A stretch of DNA of 64,000 bases from M3007 sp031373665 (GCA_031373665.1 JANMMZ010000009.1:86421-150420); one strand, 5' to 3'. Numbered from the stretch's first letter, positions 17,554 to 26,946 are shown. A program made the numbers and translations. The notes: a model not told the origin generated them from the sequence alone.

Positions 17554-20526
17554 ATGACAAAATCTTTGACATTCAGGAACTTTTTTTTACTGTTTCTGAT
17601 CGTTTTCGGAGCCTTTAACGCCTCTTCACAGGCAACTTTCTGGTCTGAAAACTTTAATACTCCAGCATCTTTTGGTGCTTGGACTTCTGCAAATGTAGGA
17701 GAAGGCCCCGAAATTTGGAAACGCAGCCTTGTAGTGGCCGACCAAATGGGCTTCACTGGTACTCCAGCTGCATTTAGCTCGCCTACTGCTACCCAAGGCT
17801 TTGCCTTTTATAATTCGGATGCAAATGGTAGTGTTACGCACGATGCGCTATTGACTTCTCCGGCCATCAATTGTGCCAGTCATACCAGCGTAGGGTTGCG
17901 GTTTCGTAGTCAATTTGCCGATTTTGAAGGATCTGATGTAGAGGTTCGTGTCAGCACTGATGCGGGTACTACATGGACGGCTTATCCAATTTTTGACGAT
18001 CAGCCATCTTATGGCTTGGCTCAAGCAGCACTTGTACCGTCTGCCATCCTCACTGAAATGGCAATTCCCGCTGCCAATAGCCAAGCAGCAGTATTGGTTC
18101 AATTCCGCTGGAGTGGATTTTTTGAATATGGCTGGAAACTGGACGACATCGAATTGTATGACTATGTAGCACCTACTACGTCTGTTACATTTAGGGTGAA
18201 TGTATCATTAGTACCAGTGATTGATCCAGCGGGTGTACGCATTGCAGGATCTTTTAATAGCTGGACAGATGAAGTAATGGCCAATGCTGGAAATGGCGTT
18301 TGGACTATTACCAAAGAATTGGATCCTGGTGCTACAGTACAGTATAAATTCAAAAATGGCCCTAATGGCTGGGAAAATGTTCCTAGTGCCTGTGGTGTGA
18401 GTGATGGATTTGGTGGTTATAACCGTCAAGTTGATATTTCTGGCACTGACGTTACCTTGCCTGCGGTTTGTTTATCTTCTTGTGCTCCCTGTGCAGTGCC
18501 TTGTAATCTAAACCCTGATGCCATCATTTGCGATGATATGGAGACCTATAATGTCGGCAACATCAGCCCCCAGTCTCCACACTGGATTCCTTGGGATCTG
18601 AATGAGGCTTCAGCTGTGAACGCTGTGGTCAGTACTACTTTTGCTTCTAATGGCACTAAGTCCATGAAAGTAACCACCAATGATGACCAAGTGTTGCAGT
18701 TGGGCGATAAGTCAAGCGGACACTATGGCTTGAAATGGAAGCAATACGTAGAAAATGCAAAAGCAGCGTATATCAATATACAAACTACTCAGGTCATTCC
18801 ACCTACAGTACCAACGGCAAATTTTGCTGCACAACTGTATTTCAATGCTGATAAGACCTTGAATATGGATATTCCATTGCCAGCAGTTGGCGGCACTTAT
18901 CCTCAAGCGCAGTGGTTCCCAGTAGAGCTTGATGTTGACCTAGACAATAACATTGCTTCTTTGAAAGTAAACAATGTGTTGGTGCGCAAGTGGGCTTATA
19001 CACAGACTTTTGGTGGTATAGATTTCTATTCTGCCAATGCTACCAATACATTCTATGTTGACGAAGTGGAATATGTTAAGTTGCCAGATGTTGTGTTCAA
19101 TCCTGACAACTGTGCTTCCGCAGTGGATCTTACACCTTACTTTGGCGGTGCAGAAGGCGTAGTATTGACAACAGGTTTGTACAATAATACAACTGCGACT
19201 GCTGATCCTTCTGATCCTGATGTGGATTGCTGGAATGAGGCTACCCCAACTGTTAGTCCTGATGGATCTATGTGGTACACATTCAGTGGTGATGGTGAAC
19301 TATACCACATCGAAACCGTACCTTGTAATGCTACCACTTATATTGGTGCTGCTCAAGATGATCCAGGTGACACACAAATGGCGATCTATACAGGCTCTTG
19401 TGGCAACTATACGCTTGTAGAATGCAATGATGACCTTTTTGCCAATGGTATGCCTGATTGGCGCTCAGCAGTTGATGTACAAACGGTAGCAGGTCAGCAA
19501 TACTACATGCTTATTGATGGATACAACTTTGGTGGCGTAGTAGCCATTGGTGAGTTTTGTGTCTCTGTGTCTCGTGGTCAAGTGATTGATTGTGATGCAG
19601 CTGAAATCGGTGCATATGAGACCATCAATAATGGTCTTGTTTGTAATTTAGATGCAACCAATACTGGACTTGCGATTACTGATGGTTCATTTATACTCCC
19701 TACTGTAGGTGTTGTAAAAGGTATGTGTTGGGCTATTTCCACCAGCGATCCTGCTGGTGCATGGCCTCCGGATGATGCAGGATTTTGGGGTAGTTTTGGA
19801 GTATCGGCGGCGGAATATGTACCCGCTCTTCCGAACAACGGTAATCCATTGACTTATGGAGAATGGTGGTTCACGCCAGTAGTGATCGGTAATGGTGTAG
19901 ATGGTAATCTTACCAACAATGGTGTATTCCTTCAAGATATTGATCCACTCACTGCTTGCGTTGTAGTTGGTGCCTCTGTAAAACTGACGCTTTTGCCTGT
20001 ACTTGATCCAGTCGTTGCTACCTTCACATCAACGGATGAGACCGCTGCTGGTGCCCTTAACGGCACTGTTACACTGAATCCTAGTGGTGGATTCCCCGGT
20101 TTAATTGGTGATCCTAGTCTATTTGAATATGCTTGGAGCAATGGTGCTACCACACAAAACCTTACGGGTGTAGCAGGTGGTACTTATACCGTAGTGATCG
20201 CAGATCCATCTGGGTGTACTGATCCTGTGACGGTTGTAACAAGCCTAAGCACTCCAACCAAAGATCCTGCTTCGGTAAAGGCTCTCACATTGACACCAAA
20301 CCCAACTTCGGGTGTGTTGCAGTTGAACTTGACTACTGCTGCGGCTACCGATGTTCGTTTTGACGTATTCAATACTTTAGGTCAAAATGTACTTACTATG
20401 GATGCTGGCAAAACCAGCAATGTGAGCCGCTCACTGGATTTGACTGCTATGCCAAACGGAACCTACACCCTACGGGTGACGATGGGTTCTGAAACGGCTA
20501 TGCGTCGCATCGTGGTTCAACGCTAA
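17554..20526 (+). CDS. Large secreted protein with T9SS sorting domain and CBM48-like module
   Basis: A 990-residue exported protein. A Sec signal peptide (FRNFFLLFLIVFGAFNASSQ) is followed by a choice-of-anchor/MAM-like jelly-roll (about 30-205, with FWSENFNTP and a GWKLDDIELYD ending). Next is an AMPK/CBM48-like E-set module (about 210-300: FRVNVS, GVRIAGSFNSWTDEVM, VWTITKELDPG, YKFKNG), then a Cys-containing laminin-G-like region (about 325-510) and beta-sandwich domains with SMWYTFSGDGE and YYMLIDGYNF, as in PPC-like modules. The last 80 residues form a type A sorting domain (LTLTPNPTSGVLQLNL, then NGTYTLRVTMG and MRRIVVQR). The product should cross the outer membrane through the type IX system and be attached or released. 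The CBM48-like part suggests glucan binding, but no catalytic domain is evident. Followed by a strong terminator. Confidence 0.87.
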   Translation: MTKSLTFRNFFLLFLIVFGAFNASSQATFWSENFNTPASFGAWTSANVGEGPEIWKRSLVVADQMGFTGTPAAFSSPTATQGFAFYNSDANGSVTHDALLTSPAINCASHTSVGLRFRSQFADFEGSDVEVRVSTDAGTTWTAYPIFDDQPSYGLAQAALVPSAILTEMAIPAANSQAAVLVQFRWSGFFEYGWKLDDIELYDYVAPTTSVTFRVNVSLVPVIDPAGVRIAGSFNSWTDEVMANAGNGVWTITKELDPGATVQYKFKNGPNGWENVPSACGVSDGFGGYNRQVDISGTDVTLPAVCLSSCAPCAVPCNLNPDAIICDDMETYNVGNISPQSPHWIPWDLNEASAVNAVVSTTFASNGTKSMKVTTNDDQVLQLGDKSSGHYGLKWKQYVENAKAAYINIQTTQVIPPTVPTANFAAQLYFNADKTLNMDIPLPAVGGTYPQAQWFPVELDVDLDNNIASLKVNNVLVRKWAYTQTFGGIDFYSANATNTFYVDEVEYVKLPDVVFNPDNCASAVDLTPYFGGAEGVVLTTGLYNNTTATADPSDPDVDCWNEATPTVSPDGSMWYTFSGDGELYHIETVPCNATTYIGAAQDDPGDTQMAIYTGSCGNYTLVECNDDLFANGMPDWRSAVDVQTVAGQQYYMLIDGYNFGGVVAIGEFCVSVSRGQVIDCDAAEIGAYETINNGLVCNLDATNTGLAITDGSFILPTVGVVKGMCWAISTSDPAGAWPPDDAGFWGSFGVSAAEYVPALPNNGNPLTYGEWWFTPVVIGNGVDGNLTNNGVFLQDIDPLTACVVVGASVKLTLLPVLDPVVATFTSTDETAAGALNGTVTLNPSGGFPGLIGDPSLFEYAWSNGATTQNLTGVAGGTYTVVIADPSGCTDPVTVVTSLSTPTKDPASVKALTLTPNPTSGVLQLNLTTAAATDVRFDVFNTLGQNVLTMDAGKTSNVSRSLDLTAMPNGTYTLRVTMGSETAMRRIVVQR

Positions 20527-20574
20527 ATAACAAGAGATTAGGTCAGAAAACTTAATCTTTTAGCATAAAAATGG

Positions 20575-20612
20575 ATAAGGGACACTCTTTTTGAGTTGTC
20601 CCTTATTTTTTT
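20575..20612 (+). terminator. Intrinsic terminator after the T9SS cargo gene
   Basis: ATAAGGGACA(-)CTC pairs with GAG(T)TGTCCCTTAT around a T5 loop and is followed by seven T residues. Confidence 0.85.
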
Positions 20613-20634
20613 GCATATTTTAAAACACAGAGAC

Positions 20635-20642
20635 TACCTTTG
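20635..20642 (+). promoter_or_regulatory. Predicted -7 element for recJ
   Basis: TACCTTTG (exact TAnnTTTG) lies 21 bases before the recJ ATG at 20664, immediately after the preceding terminator. Confidence 0.5.
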
Positions 20643-20663
20643 CAATATTAAAAAATCATTTAT

Positions 20664-22361
20664 ATGCGTTGGCTACCCATTAATACGGACGAAAAAACAG
20701 TATCAGACCTAGAACAGGCTCTGGGATTAGATCGTATCTTTTGCCAGTTGCTGGTTCAGCGAGGGGTACACTCGCCATCAGAAGCCAAGGCATTTTTTAC
20801 CTTCTCTTGGAAAGACCTCCACAATCCGTTTCTGATGCGCAATATGGAACTTGCCACAGCACGAATAAGCACTGCTATCAGCAATGGAGAACATATTTTG
20901 CTATACGGTGATTATGATGTGGATGGTACTACCTCTGTGGCATTGATGTATGCTTTCTTATCAGGTTTTTATGGTAATATTGATTACTACCTGCCTGATC
21001 GAGACAAAGAAGGCTATGGGGTGAGCCTTGCAGGGGTAGAGTATGCGCGCACCACAGAGACAAAACTCATCATTGCCATGGATTGCGGGATCAAATCGCA
21101 GAAGGCCGTATCATTGGCACGAATGTATGGGATTGATTTCATTATCTGTGATCACCATTTACCTGATGATGAACTACCTGAGGCGATAGCCATTCTTGAT
21201 CCCAAACGACCTGATTGCCAATACCCATTCAAAGATCTGAGCGGATGTGGCATTGCGTTCAAACTGATACAAGCATACGCCTTGCAAAATAACATGCCTG
21301 ATGAAGAATTATTCCCTCTTTTGGATCTTGTAGTGGTCAGCACTGCTTGCGATATAGTATCTATGACTGGTGAAAACAGGACTCTATCGCACTTTGGATT
21401 ACAACGAATCAACACCGCGCCAAGGCTAGGCTTGTGGGCGTTGTTTGAAAAAAGTAACAAAAAAATGCCCTTGAACATCAGTGATTTGGTGTTTGGTTTT
21501 GGGCCACTCATCAATGCAGCGGGTCGCCTCGGCGATGCTCGAGATGCCGTCAGGCTCCTATTGGCCACAGACTTGAACCATGCCAATCTATTTACCGCCA
21601 ATTTGGTAACACGTAATAAAACCCGCCAAGAAGTGGATAAATCCTCCATGGAAACCGCGCATGAACAGTACAAGCAATTGCCCGATTTTGAGCATCGAAA
21701 AAGCATCGTTTTGTACCAAGAAGATTGGCATAAAGGTGTGATTGGTATCACCGCCAGCCGGTTGGTAGAGCATTATTATAAGCCCGCTGTCATATTGACT
21801 AAAAGTAATGGCCGCGCTGTTGGGTCGGCTCGATCCATCCAAGGGTTTGATCTTTATGAAGCCTTGATTCAATGTGAAGATTTATTTTACTCTTTTGGCG
21901 GTCATGCCCATGCGGCAGGGCTCCAAATGCCCCCGGAAAACATCCCAGCCTTTATAGAACGATTTGAAGCACTGGCGCAAAAGACTATTACTGACGATAT
22001 GAAAGAGCCATTTCTGGATATTTGTGCTACCATAAACCTAGATATGATCACGCCAGAATTTGGAGCGATGCTCCATCGGTTTGAGCCATTTGGCCCCAAC
22101 AACAGAAACCCCGTTTTTGTAGCCAGAAATGTGGTCTATACTGGCAAAGTACAGATGATGGCTAATAATCATGTACGGTTTTCTATGCGCCATCCGCACA
22201 GCAACCACATTTTGACTGGGGTCGGATTTGGTTTTGGAGCAGCCTTCGATTCTGTGAAAGATGCTCCCTTTGATGTGGCATTTAATATAATACAAGAAGA
22301 GTGGCGCGGCGAAAAAAAATGGACCTTACAAATCAAGGACTTAAAAAAGGCTGATTTATAA
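20664..22361 (+). CDS. recJ: Single-stranded-DNA-specific exonuclease RecJ
   Basis: 5'-3' single-strand DNA exonuclease of the DHH superfamily, working in recombination and mismatch or base-excision repair in the cytosol. At 565 residues it has the usual RecJ length. Motif I LYGDYDVDGTTS carries the metal-binding Asp pair, MDCGI follows, and the DHH motif is ICDHHLPDDELP, then AILDPKRPDC. FGPLINAAGRLGDA is motif IV. The DHHA1 domain contains GRAVGSARSIQGFDLYEAL and the GGHAHAAGLQMP signature. The C-terminal OB-fold is present. It has its own short-leader promoter and is the last housekeeping gene before the eCIS cluster. Confidence 0.97.
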   Translation: MRWLPINTDEKTVSDLEQALGLDRIFCQLLVQRGVHSPSEAKAFFTFSWKDLHNPFLMRNMELATARISTAISNGEHILLYGDYDVDGTTSVALMYAFLSGFYGNIDYYLPDRDKEGYGVSLAGVEYARTTETKLIIAMDCGIKSQKAVSLARMYGIDFIICDHHLPDDELPEAIAILDPKRPDCQYPFKDLSGCGIAFKLIQAYALQNNMPDEELFPLLDLVVVSTACDIVSMTGENRTLSHFGLQRINTAPRLGLWALFEKSNKKMPLNISDLVFGFGPLINAAGRLGDARDAVRLLLATDLNHANLFTANLVTRNKTRQEVDKSSMETAHEQYKQLPDFEHRKSIVLYQEDWHKGVIGITASRLVEHYYKPAVILTKSNGRAVGSARSIQGFDLYEALIQCEDLFYSFGGHAHAAGLQMPPENIPAFIERFEALAQKTITDDMKEPFLDICATINLDMITPEFGAMLHRFEPFGPNNRNPVFVARNVVYTGKVQMMANNHVRFSMRHPHSNHILTGVGFGFGAAFDSVKDAPFDVAFNIIQEEWRGEKKWTLQIKDLKKADL

Positions 22362-22709
22362 AAAAAAAACAGCAGGCACACAATAAATATTTCATTCCTG
22401 CGCTTAGAGACTATAATTGTCTTCCAAACCACCCTTCTACCAAAGTTTTAATCCGAATACTATACTCGCGACCGATTACCGACTTTACCCGAACCGTATT
22501 GCCCTGATATCCTACAACCAAATGACAAAACCGAAGCCTACGTACCGTTTCCCCCTGTTTAAGTTATTCCTTTTTTGATGTTACGGATTCTACTAATATT
22601 TATAATAGAATTCGTCCAATGGATTTGTACAGACACTTTTTTTGATGCAAGCGGTAACCTTTGGTAGTGTTGATACCATTAACCGTATTGTATTCCAATA
22701 CCGATACCA
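22362..22709. other. Intergenic region upstream of the eCIS cluster
   Basis: A 348-base gap with no convincing gene. It should hold the promoter of the injection-system operon, but I find no exact TAnnTTTG near the first gene; TAACCTTTG at 22655-22663 has one extra base between TA and TTTG. An inverted repeat (ATTCTA at 22587-22592, TAGAAT at 22606-22611) lies mid-way, and ACCGTATTG occurs twice. The absence of a consensus promoter may mean control by an alternative sigma factor or activator. Confidence 0.4.
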
Positions 22710-23291
22710 ATGATTGATCTTACGTTACGTTTTCTAGTTAATGAAATTAACCGTGACCTGAGCCCTGGTGGCGCGGGTGAGTTTGTTATTTTGGGCAATA
22801 TCGCTAGGGTCGAGTCTGGCAATGAAGCCGGAGATGACGGCCTCCAAACACAGGTTGTATTGACTTTGGTGAATATCGAAGAAGAGAAAACACTTAAGAA
22901 CAACCCTAATTTTGTACTCGAAAACCAACGCGCCCGCAAGTTTCAGCCACCACTCTACCTGAATCTCTACTTACTGTTTAGTTGCGCGGATAGCAACTAT
23001 GGCTCTGCCTTAACCAAAATTTCACGTCTTATTGGCTTTTTTCAACGAAAATATGCATTTAATGAAGACAATGCCCTAGAGCCTTTCCCAATAGGTCTAG
23101 AACAGGTACATTTAGACCTCCACTCATTAAGCATGGAGCAACTCAATCACCTATGGGGTGTTTTGGGTAGCAAATATTTCCCATCCGCACTGTATCGTTT
23201 GCGCTTGACTCCGGTACAAACTACGGTCGAAGCCGAAGTATCTGTGGTCACAAGTGTACAAGTGACTGGTAAAATATTAGTAGAACCATAA
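22710..23291 (+). CDS. DUF4255 protein, Pvc16/Afp16-like tail terminator of the eCIS
   Basis: A 193-residue protein of the DUF4255 family, the Pvc16/Afp16 group that caps the tube and sheath at the end opposite the baseplate and sets particle length. Visible family features are the opening IDLTLRFLVNEINR, the VVLTLVNIEEEKTLKN strand and turn, PLYLNLYLLFSC, YGSALTKISRLIGFFQ, and the conserved MEQLNHLWGVLGSKYFPSALYRLRL segment. It is the first gene of the plus-strand injection-system cluster and is separated from the sheath gene by 56 bases. In PVC and Afp loci the equivalent gene comes last; here it leads the operon, a common order in Bacteroidota eCIS. Confidence 0.88.
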   Translation: MIDLTLRFLVNEINRDLSPGGAGEFVILGNIARVESGNEAGDDGLQTQVVLTLVNIEEEKTLKNNPNFVLENQRARKFQPPLYLNLYLLFSCADSNYGSALTKISRLIGFFQRKYAFNEDNALEPFPIGLEQVHLDLHSLSMEQLNHLWGVLGSKYFPSALYRLRLTPVQTTVEAEVSVVTSVQVTGKILVEP

Positions 23292-23347
23292 AATATAATA
23301 AGAACTACAATCTATAACATTACTCTTTCTCAAATTTTAAACTAAAT

Positions 23348-25105
23348 ATGGCATTAGCACTATCTTCCCTTCGTACACCGGGTGTTTATGTAGATGAGGT
23401 TTCACTCCTCCCACCATCCGTTGCAGCAGTAGAAACCGCCATTCCGGTCTTTATTGCACACACACAAACGGCTAAAGATGATCTCGGTCGTGATGTAGCC
23501 ACTTGGCCCGCCACACCTTATGTCAAGCGCATTACTTCCATGCTCGAATATGAGCAGTATTTTGGAACAGCCCTATCGCAAACCATTGCCGCAACCGTTA
23601 CGGCGGATCAAATGGGTTCCGTACAAATTTCGGCATTGGTGTATAACATGCACTACGCCATTAGGCATTATTTTTCCAATGGTGGTGGTCCTTGCTACAT
23701 CTGCTCTGTGGGCAATTTTGTGGCCGCTCCGTCGGTTGCGGCATATACCCGTGGCATTACGGCTATCGAAAATGCCGATGAACCTACTTTGATCTTATTC
23801 CCCGATGCGGTGAATCTGGCTCAAGGCACCGATTATTACGATGTACTCACTGCGGCACTCAGCCAATGCAACGTCAGGGGCGATCGGTTTTTGCTCTGCG
23901 ATGTCTATAATGGCGACAAAGAAGCCAACCGTGACGTACATATTGCCGCATTTCGCGATGGTATCGGCAGCAATCACTTGAAATATGCCGCTGCCTACTA
24001 TCCTTGGTTGCAAACCAGTTTGCCTTTCCACTACGAAGACCAACGAGTGACATTTACACACACAGGAGGTATTTTGAACAATCAAAAGTTGATTCATATC
24101 AGGGCTATCATCAAAGCAGATGAAGAAAAAATAAAGGCTCAAAACGCGGCTGCCTTGGCCGCCGCCGTGCCTACAACTGCTCCCGAAGCCAAAGATTTTG
24201 CGCTCCGTGCTGCGAGGGCTGCAATTGTAGCGGCCAATACTGTCAGGGATGCTGCACTCTTAGATTTAGTGGCTGCGCCTGAATTGGCTGCCGCAAATGC
24301 TGCTGCTGTGTTGGCACAAACCGCCCTCACTGATGCGACCGCTGTCAATATAGTGGATGTTGGTGCCAAGGCCGCCGCTGTGGCTGCTGCCACCAGTGCT
24401 GTAGCTGCCGCCGATGCTGCCATTCAGGCTGCCATCATTGACCACCTTACATTGGCTGATGTCAAGCGGGTTTTCACGGCTGCTTTTGATGCACGGTTGA
24501 GGCAACTTATCAATGAGCAAAGAGCAGTATTGCCCGCCAGTGCCGCCATTGCGGGGGTATATGTGATGGTTGATAATTCAAGGGGCGTGTGGAAAGCACC
24601 CGCCAATGTGAGCCTTAACCAGATCATCAAACCGATGGTGATGATCAATGATGAAATACAGCGTAACCTCAACGTGGATGATACCACCGGAAAATCCATC
24701 AATGCCATCCGTAACTTCACTGGCAAGGGTACACTGGTCTGGGGTGCTCGCACCTTGGATGCCTTCAGTGATGAGTGGCGTTATGTAAATGTTCGTAGGT
24801 TGTTTAACATGGTGGAAGAATCCTTAAAAAAGTCTTCTTCTCAATTCGTTTTTGAACCAAATGATGCCAATCTTTGGATAAAAGTGAAGGCCATGACCGA
24901 AAATTTCTTAACCCTACTCTGGAGGCAAGGTGCTTTGGCTGGAGCAAAACCATCAGACGCATTTTTAGTGCGCGTAGGTATGCCTGATACTATGGATGCC
25001 AATGATGTACTCAATGGTCGCTTGATCGTAGAAGTACTGATGGCACCAGTGCGCCCTGCGGAATTCATCGTATTGCGGTTCATGCACAAGTTACAAGTGT
25101 CCTAA
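23348..25105 (+). CDS. eCIS contractile sheath protein (Pvc2-4/phage tail sheath family)
   Basis: A 585-residue tail sheath subunit that polymerises around the tube and contracts to drive it forward. The N-terminus RTPGVYVDEVSLLPPSVA is the classic sheath start. The C-terminal core shows SINAIRNFTGKGTLVWGARTL, WRYVNVRRLFNMVEESL and RPAEFIVLRFMHKLQVS, which form the handshake and extension strands in contractile tails. Between about residues 258 and 350 there is an extremely Ala-rich, helix-prone insertion (NAAALAAAVPTT..., AAAVAAATSAVAAADAA), probably a surface domain. Only one sheath gene is present, whereas PVC and Afp have three paralogues. The tube gene follows 40 bases downstream. Confidence 0.95.
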   Translation: MALALSSLRTPGVYVDEVSLLPPSVAAVETAIPVFIAHTQTAKDDLGRDVATWPATPYVKRITSMLEYEQYFGTALSQTIAATVTADQMGSVQISALVYNMHYAIRHYFSNGGGPCYICSVGNFVAAPSVAAYTRGITAIENADEPTLILFPDAVNLAQGTDYYDVLTAALSQCNVRGDRFLLCDVYNGDKEANRDVHIAAFRDGIGSNHLKYAAAYYPWLQTSLPFHYEDQRVTFTHTGGILNNQKLIHIRAIIKADEEKIKAQNAAALAAAVPTTAPEAKDFALRAARAAIVAANTVRDAALLDLVAAPELAAANAAAVLAQTALTDATAVNIVDVGAKAAAVAAATSAVAAADAAIQAAIIDHLTLADVKRVFTAAFDARLRQLINEQRAVLPASAAIAGVYVMVDNSRGVWKAPANVSLNQIIKPMVMINDEIQRNLNVDDTTGKSINAIRNFTGKGTLVWGARTLDAFSDEWRYVNVRRLFNMVEESLKKSSSQFVFEPNDANLWIKVKAMTENFLTLLWRQGALAGAKPSDAFLVRVGMPDTMDANDVLNGRLIVEVLMAPVRPAEFIVLRFMHKLQVS

Positions 25106-25145
25106 GGATACACACCATTCTATAAAAATTTAAACAATCAACATA

Positions 25146-25577
25146 ATGGCAAATTATCCAATTCCAAAATTTCACTTCCGTGTTGAATGGGGAGGTACTC
25201 GTATTGGTTTTACAGAAGTGAGCGGACTCGATGTAGAGACCGAAGTAATCGAATACCGCGAGGGATCAAGCCCTGAATATCATAAGACAAAGATGCCCGG
25301 CATGCAAAAATTCGGCAATATTACCTTAAAAAGGGGTACTTTCAAGAACGACAATCAGTACTACGAGTGGTGGAACACAGTACAACTAAACACCATTGAA
25401 CGTCGTGATATCACTATTTCTCTATTGAATGAGAATCATGAGCCAGTCGTGACTTGGAAAATCAAAAATGCTTTTCCGATTAAAGTACAAAGTACAGATT
25501 TGAAGGCCGACGGCAACGAAGTAGCCATCGAATCGCTGGAGATTGCACACGAAGGCTTGGCTATCGAACACAACTAA
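25146..25577 (+). CDS. eCIS inner tube protein 1 (Pvc1/Hcp-like)
   Basis: A 143-residue subunit of the inner tube, of the phage T4 gp19-like/Hcp fold. Characteristic segments are PKFHFRVEWGG, GFTEVSGLDVETEVIEYREG, the MPGMQKFGNITLKRG strand and IESLEIAHEGL at the end. It should stack in hexameric rings inside the sheath. Being next to the sheath gene and the larger of the two tube genes in typicality, it is likely the main tube subunit. The second tube gene starts 2 bases after its stop. Confidence 0.94.
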   Translation: MANYPIPKFHFRVEWGGTRIGFTEVSGLDVETEVIEYREGSSPEYHKTKMPGMQKFGNITLKRGTFKNDNQYYEWWNTVQLNTIERRDITISLLNENHEPVVTWKIKNAFPIKVQSTDLKADGNEVAIESLEIAHEGLAIEHN

Positions 25578-25579
25578 CA

Positions 25580-26059
25580 ATGGAATTGCTGCAACCCATA
25601 CCTGGATTTCATTTTTTGGTCACATTCCTTAACCCTTTGCTGGCAAGCCCTATTGATATGGGCTTTCAGTCGGTGAGTGGTTTGGAAATGAGTATCAGCC
25701 CCGAAACTTACAATGAGGGTGGTGAAAACCGGTTTTCACATGCCTTGCCGGCGCGACAGACCTTTCCTAACCTCATCCTCAAGCGGGGTCTAAAACCCAT
25801 TCCTTCTCCATTGACCAATTGGTGTTTGGATGCTTTGCAAAACTTAAATATCATTCCAGTGGACATCATGGTGAGCCTGTTAGGCCCCGAACATGTGCCG
25901 CTGCGGGTTTGGAGTGTGGTAGGGGCTTATCCGCTTAAATGGAGTATCGGGGAATTTAACGCAGAACAAGGCCAATTGGTGATCGAGACCTTGGAGTTGA
26001 AATATCGCTATTTCACACAAGTCATGCCGCCAGTGGTGTCTATTAATATTTCATTTTAA
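25580..26059 (+). CDS. eCIS inner tube protein 2 (Pvc5-like)
   Basis: A 159-residue paralogue of the tube family: PGFHFLVTFLN, GFQSVSGLEMSISPETYNEGG, FPNLILKRGLKPIPS and VIETLELKYRYF match the same strands as in tube protein 1, but the sequence is divergent. In PVC and Afp, Pvc5 forms the first tube layer or layers at the baseplate, and its location directly before the small Pvc6-position gene and the LysM adaptor fits that role. Translation is probably coupled to the upstream tube gene. Confidence 0.9.
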   Translation: MELLQPIPGFHFLVTFLNPLLASPIDMGFQSVSGLEMSISPETYNEGGENRFSHALPARQTFPNLILKRGLKPIPSPLTNWCLDALQNLNIIPVDIMVSLLGPEHVPLRVWSVVGAYPLKWSIGEFNAEQGQLVIETLELKYRYFTQVMPPVVSINISF

Positions 26060-26074
26060 GAAAAGTACGACTCA

Positions 26075-26245
26075 ATGCCCATAGAAATAAAAGAATTGCA
26101 CATAAAAGTGACTGTTGCAGACAATCAATCCTCAACAGCCAGTTCCAGTAGTGGTACAGACTTGGGTCAACAAGAAAAAAAACGACTCTTGAAAGACTAT
26201 TTGGAACAGGTTAGCGAAATTATTAAACAGAAGAAAGAACGCTGA
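26075..26245 (+). CDS. Small DUF5908 protein in the Pvc6 position
   Basis: A 56-residue protein, MPIEIKELHIKVTVAD, then a Ser/Thr-rich linker and a Lys/Glu-rich helix (EKKRLLKDYLEQVSEIIK). The MPIEIKEL-h-IKh-h opening is the DUF5908 signature known from contractile-injection loci. The gene fills the gap between the two tube genes and the LysM adaptor, the same place as the small pvc6 gene in PVC and Afp. The ATG at 26075 follows the tube stop by 15 bases and the TGA ends two bases before the next ATG, so it is firmly part of the operon. Its role is not known; an assembly or capping function near the hub is a guess. Confidence 0.8.
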   Translation: MPIEIKELHIKVTVADNQSSTASSSSGTDLGQQEKKRLLKDYLEQVSEIIKQKKER

Positions 26246-26247
26246 TT

Positions 26248-26946
26248 ATGTCTATATTTGGTACACAAGGCGGGTTAGAAAAACTGCAAATCAGGGCATT
26301 TAGTGATGCACGTTGTGAGCAGGAGGTTACTGATTTGGCCGTGCGGGTGATGCTCAATCCAGATTCATTCAGTATGAATTATGGCGTTGATTTTGCAGAT
26401 ACGCAAGGGATAAATAATAGCGCAGCCAATAACGCCTATACCCGAATCAGACCCGAACGCTTGGAGTTTGAGTTTATGTTTGACCGCACAGGAGCCATTC
26501 CGAATGCCTTGCCCATGCCCAATGGCGTATTTGACGACATTGAAAAACTAAAACGCATTTTGGTTGGGTACAATTCTGATGGGCATCAGCCTTATTACCT
26601 GAAATTGGCTTGGGGCAGATTGATTGTCTCCTGCAAATTGGTCAATATGCAAGTAACCTTTAAGTTATTCCGCCCCGATGGCACTCCGATCAGGGCTACT
26701 GCTAGGTGTTCTTTTGAAAAATTTACAGATGTAGAACTTCGGGTTGCCAGAGAAGACCAACGGTCCCCTGATGTAACCCATCAGCGCGAAGTGCCGGAAG
26801 GCACTCATTTGCCGTTTATGGCATTTAAAATATATGGAGATTCAAAGCATTATGTTGAAGTGGCCCGCGCCAATGGTATTGTGAATTTTAGGAAATTGAG
26901 GACAGGTGCAAAAATTATTTTCCCACCCATCATAAAATCATCTTGA
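26248..26946 (+). CDS. eCIS tube initiator/hub adaptor with C-terminal LysM (Pvc7-like)
   Basis: A 232-residue protein with an N-terminal CIS tube-like domain (VRVMLNPDSFSMNYGVDFAD, YTRIRPERLEFEFMFDRTG, LKLAWGRLIVSCKLVNMQVTF, GTPIRATARCSFEKFTD) and a C-terminal LysM-like segment (EGTHLPFMAFKIYGD...RKLRTGAKIIFPP). This is the layout of Pvc7/Afp7 and T4 gp53-like connectors, which join the tube to the spike hub. It is followed by the VgrG-like gene after one base, and the pair is likely translated together. Confidence 0.9.
   Translation: MSIFGTQGGLEKLQIRAFSDARCEQEVTDLAVRVMLNPDSFSMNYGVDFADTQGINNSAANNAYTRIRPERLEFEFMFDRTGAIPNALPMPNGVFDDIEKLKRILVGYNSDGHQPYYLKLAWGRLIVSCKLVNMQVTFKLFRPDGTPIRATARCSFEKFTDVELRVAREDQRSPDVTHQREVPEGTHLPFMAFKIYGDSKHYVEVARANGIVNFRKLRTGAKIIFPPIIKSS

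Noticed and set aside
24139..24423. Ala-rich open frame on the minus strand inside the sheath gene
   Set aside because: It is the mirror of the GCN-rich Ala codons of the sheath insertion (GCN read backwards also encodes Ala-like runs); no independent support.
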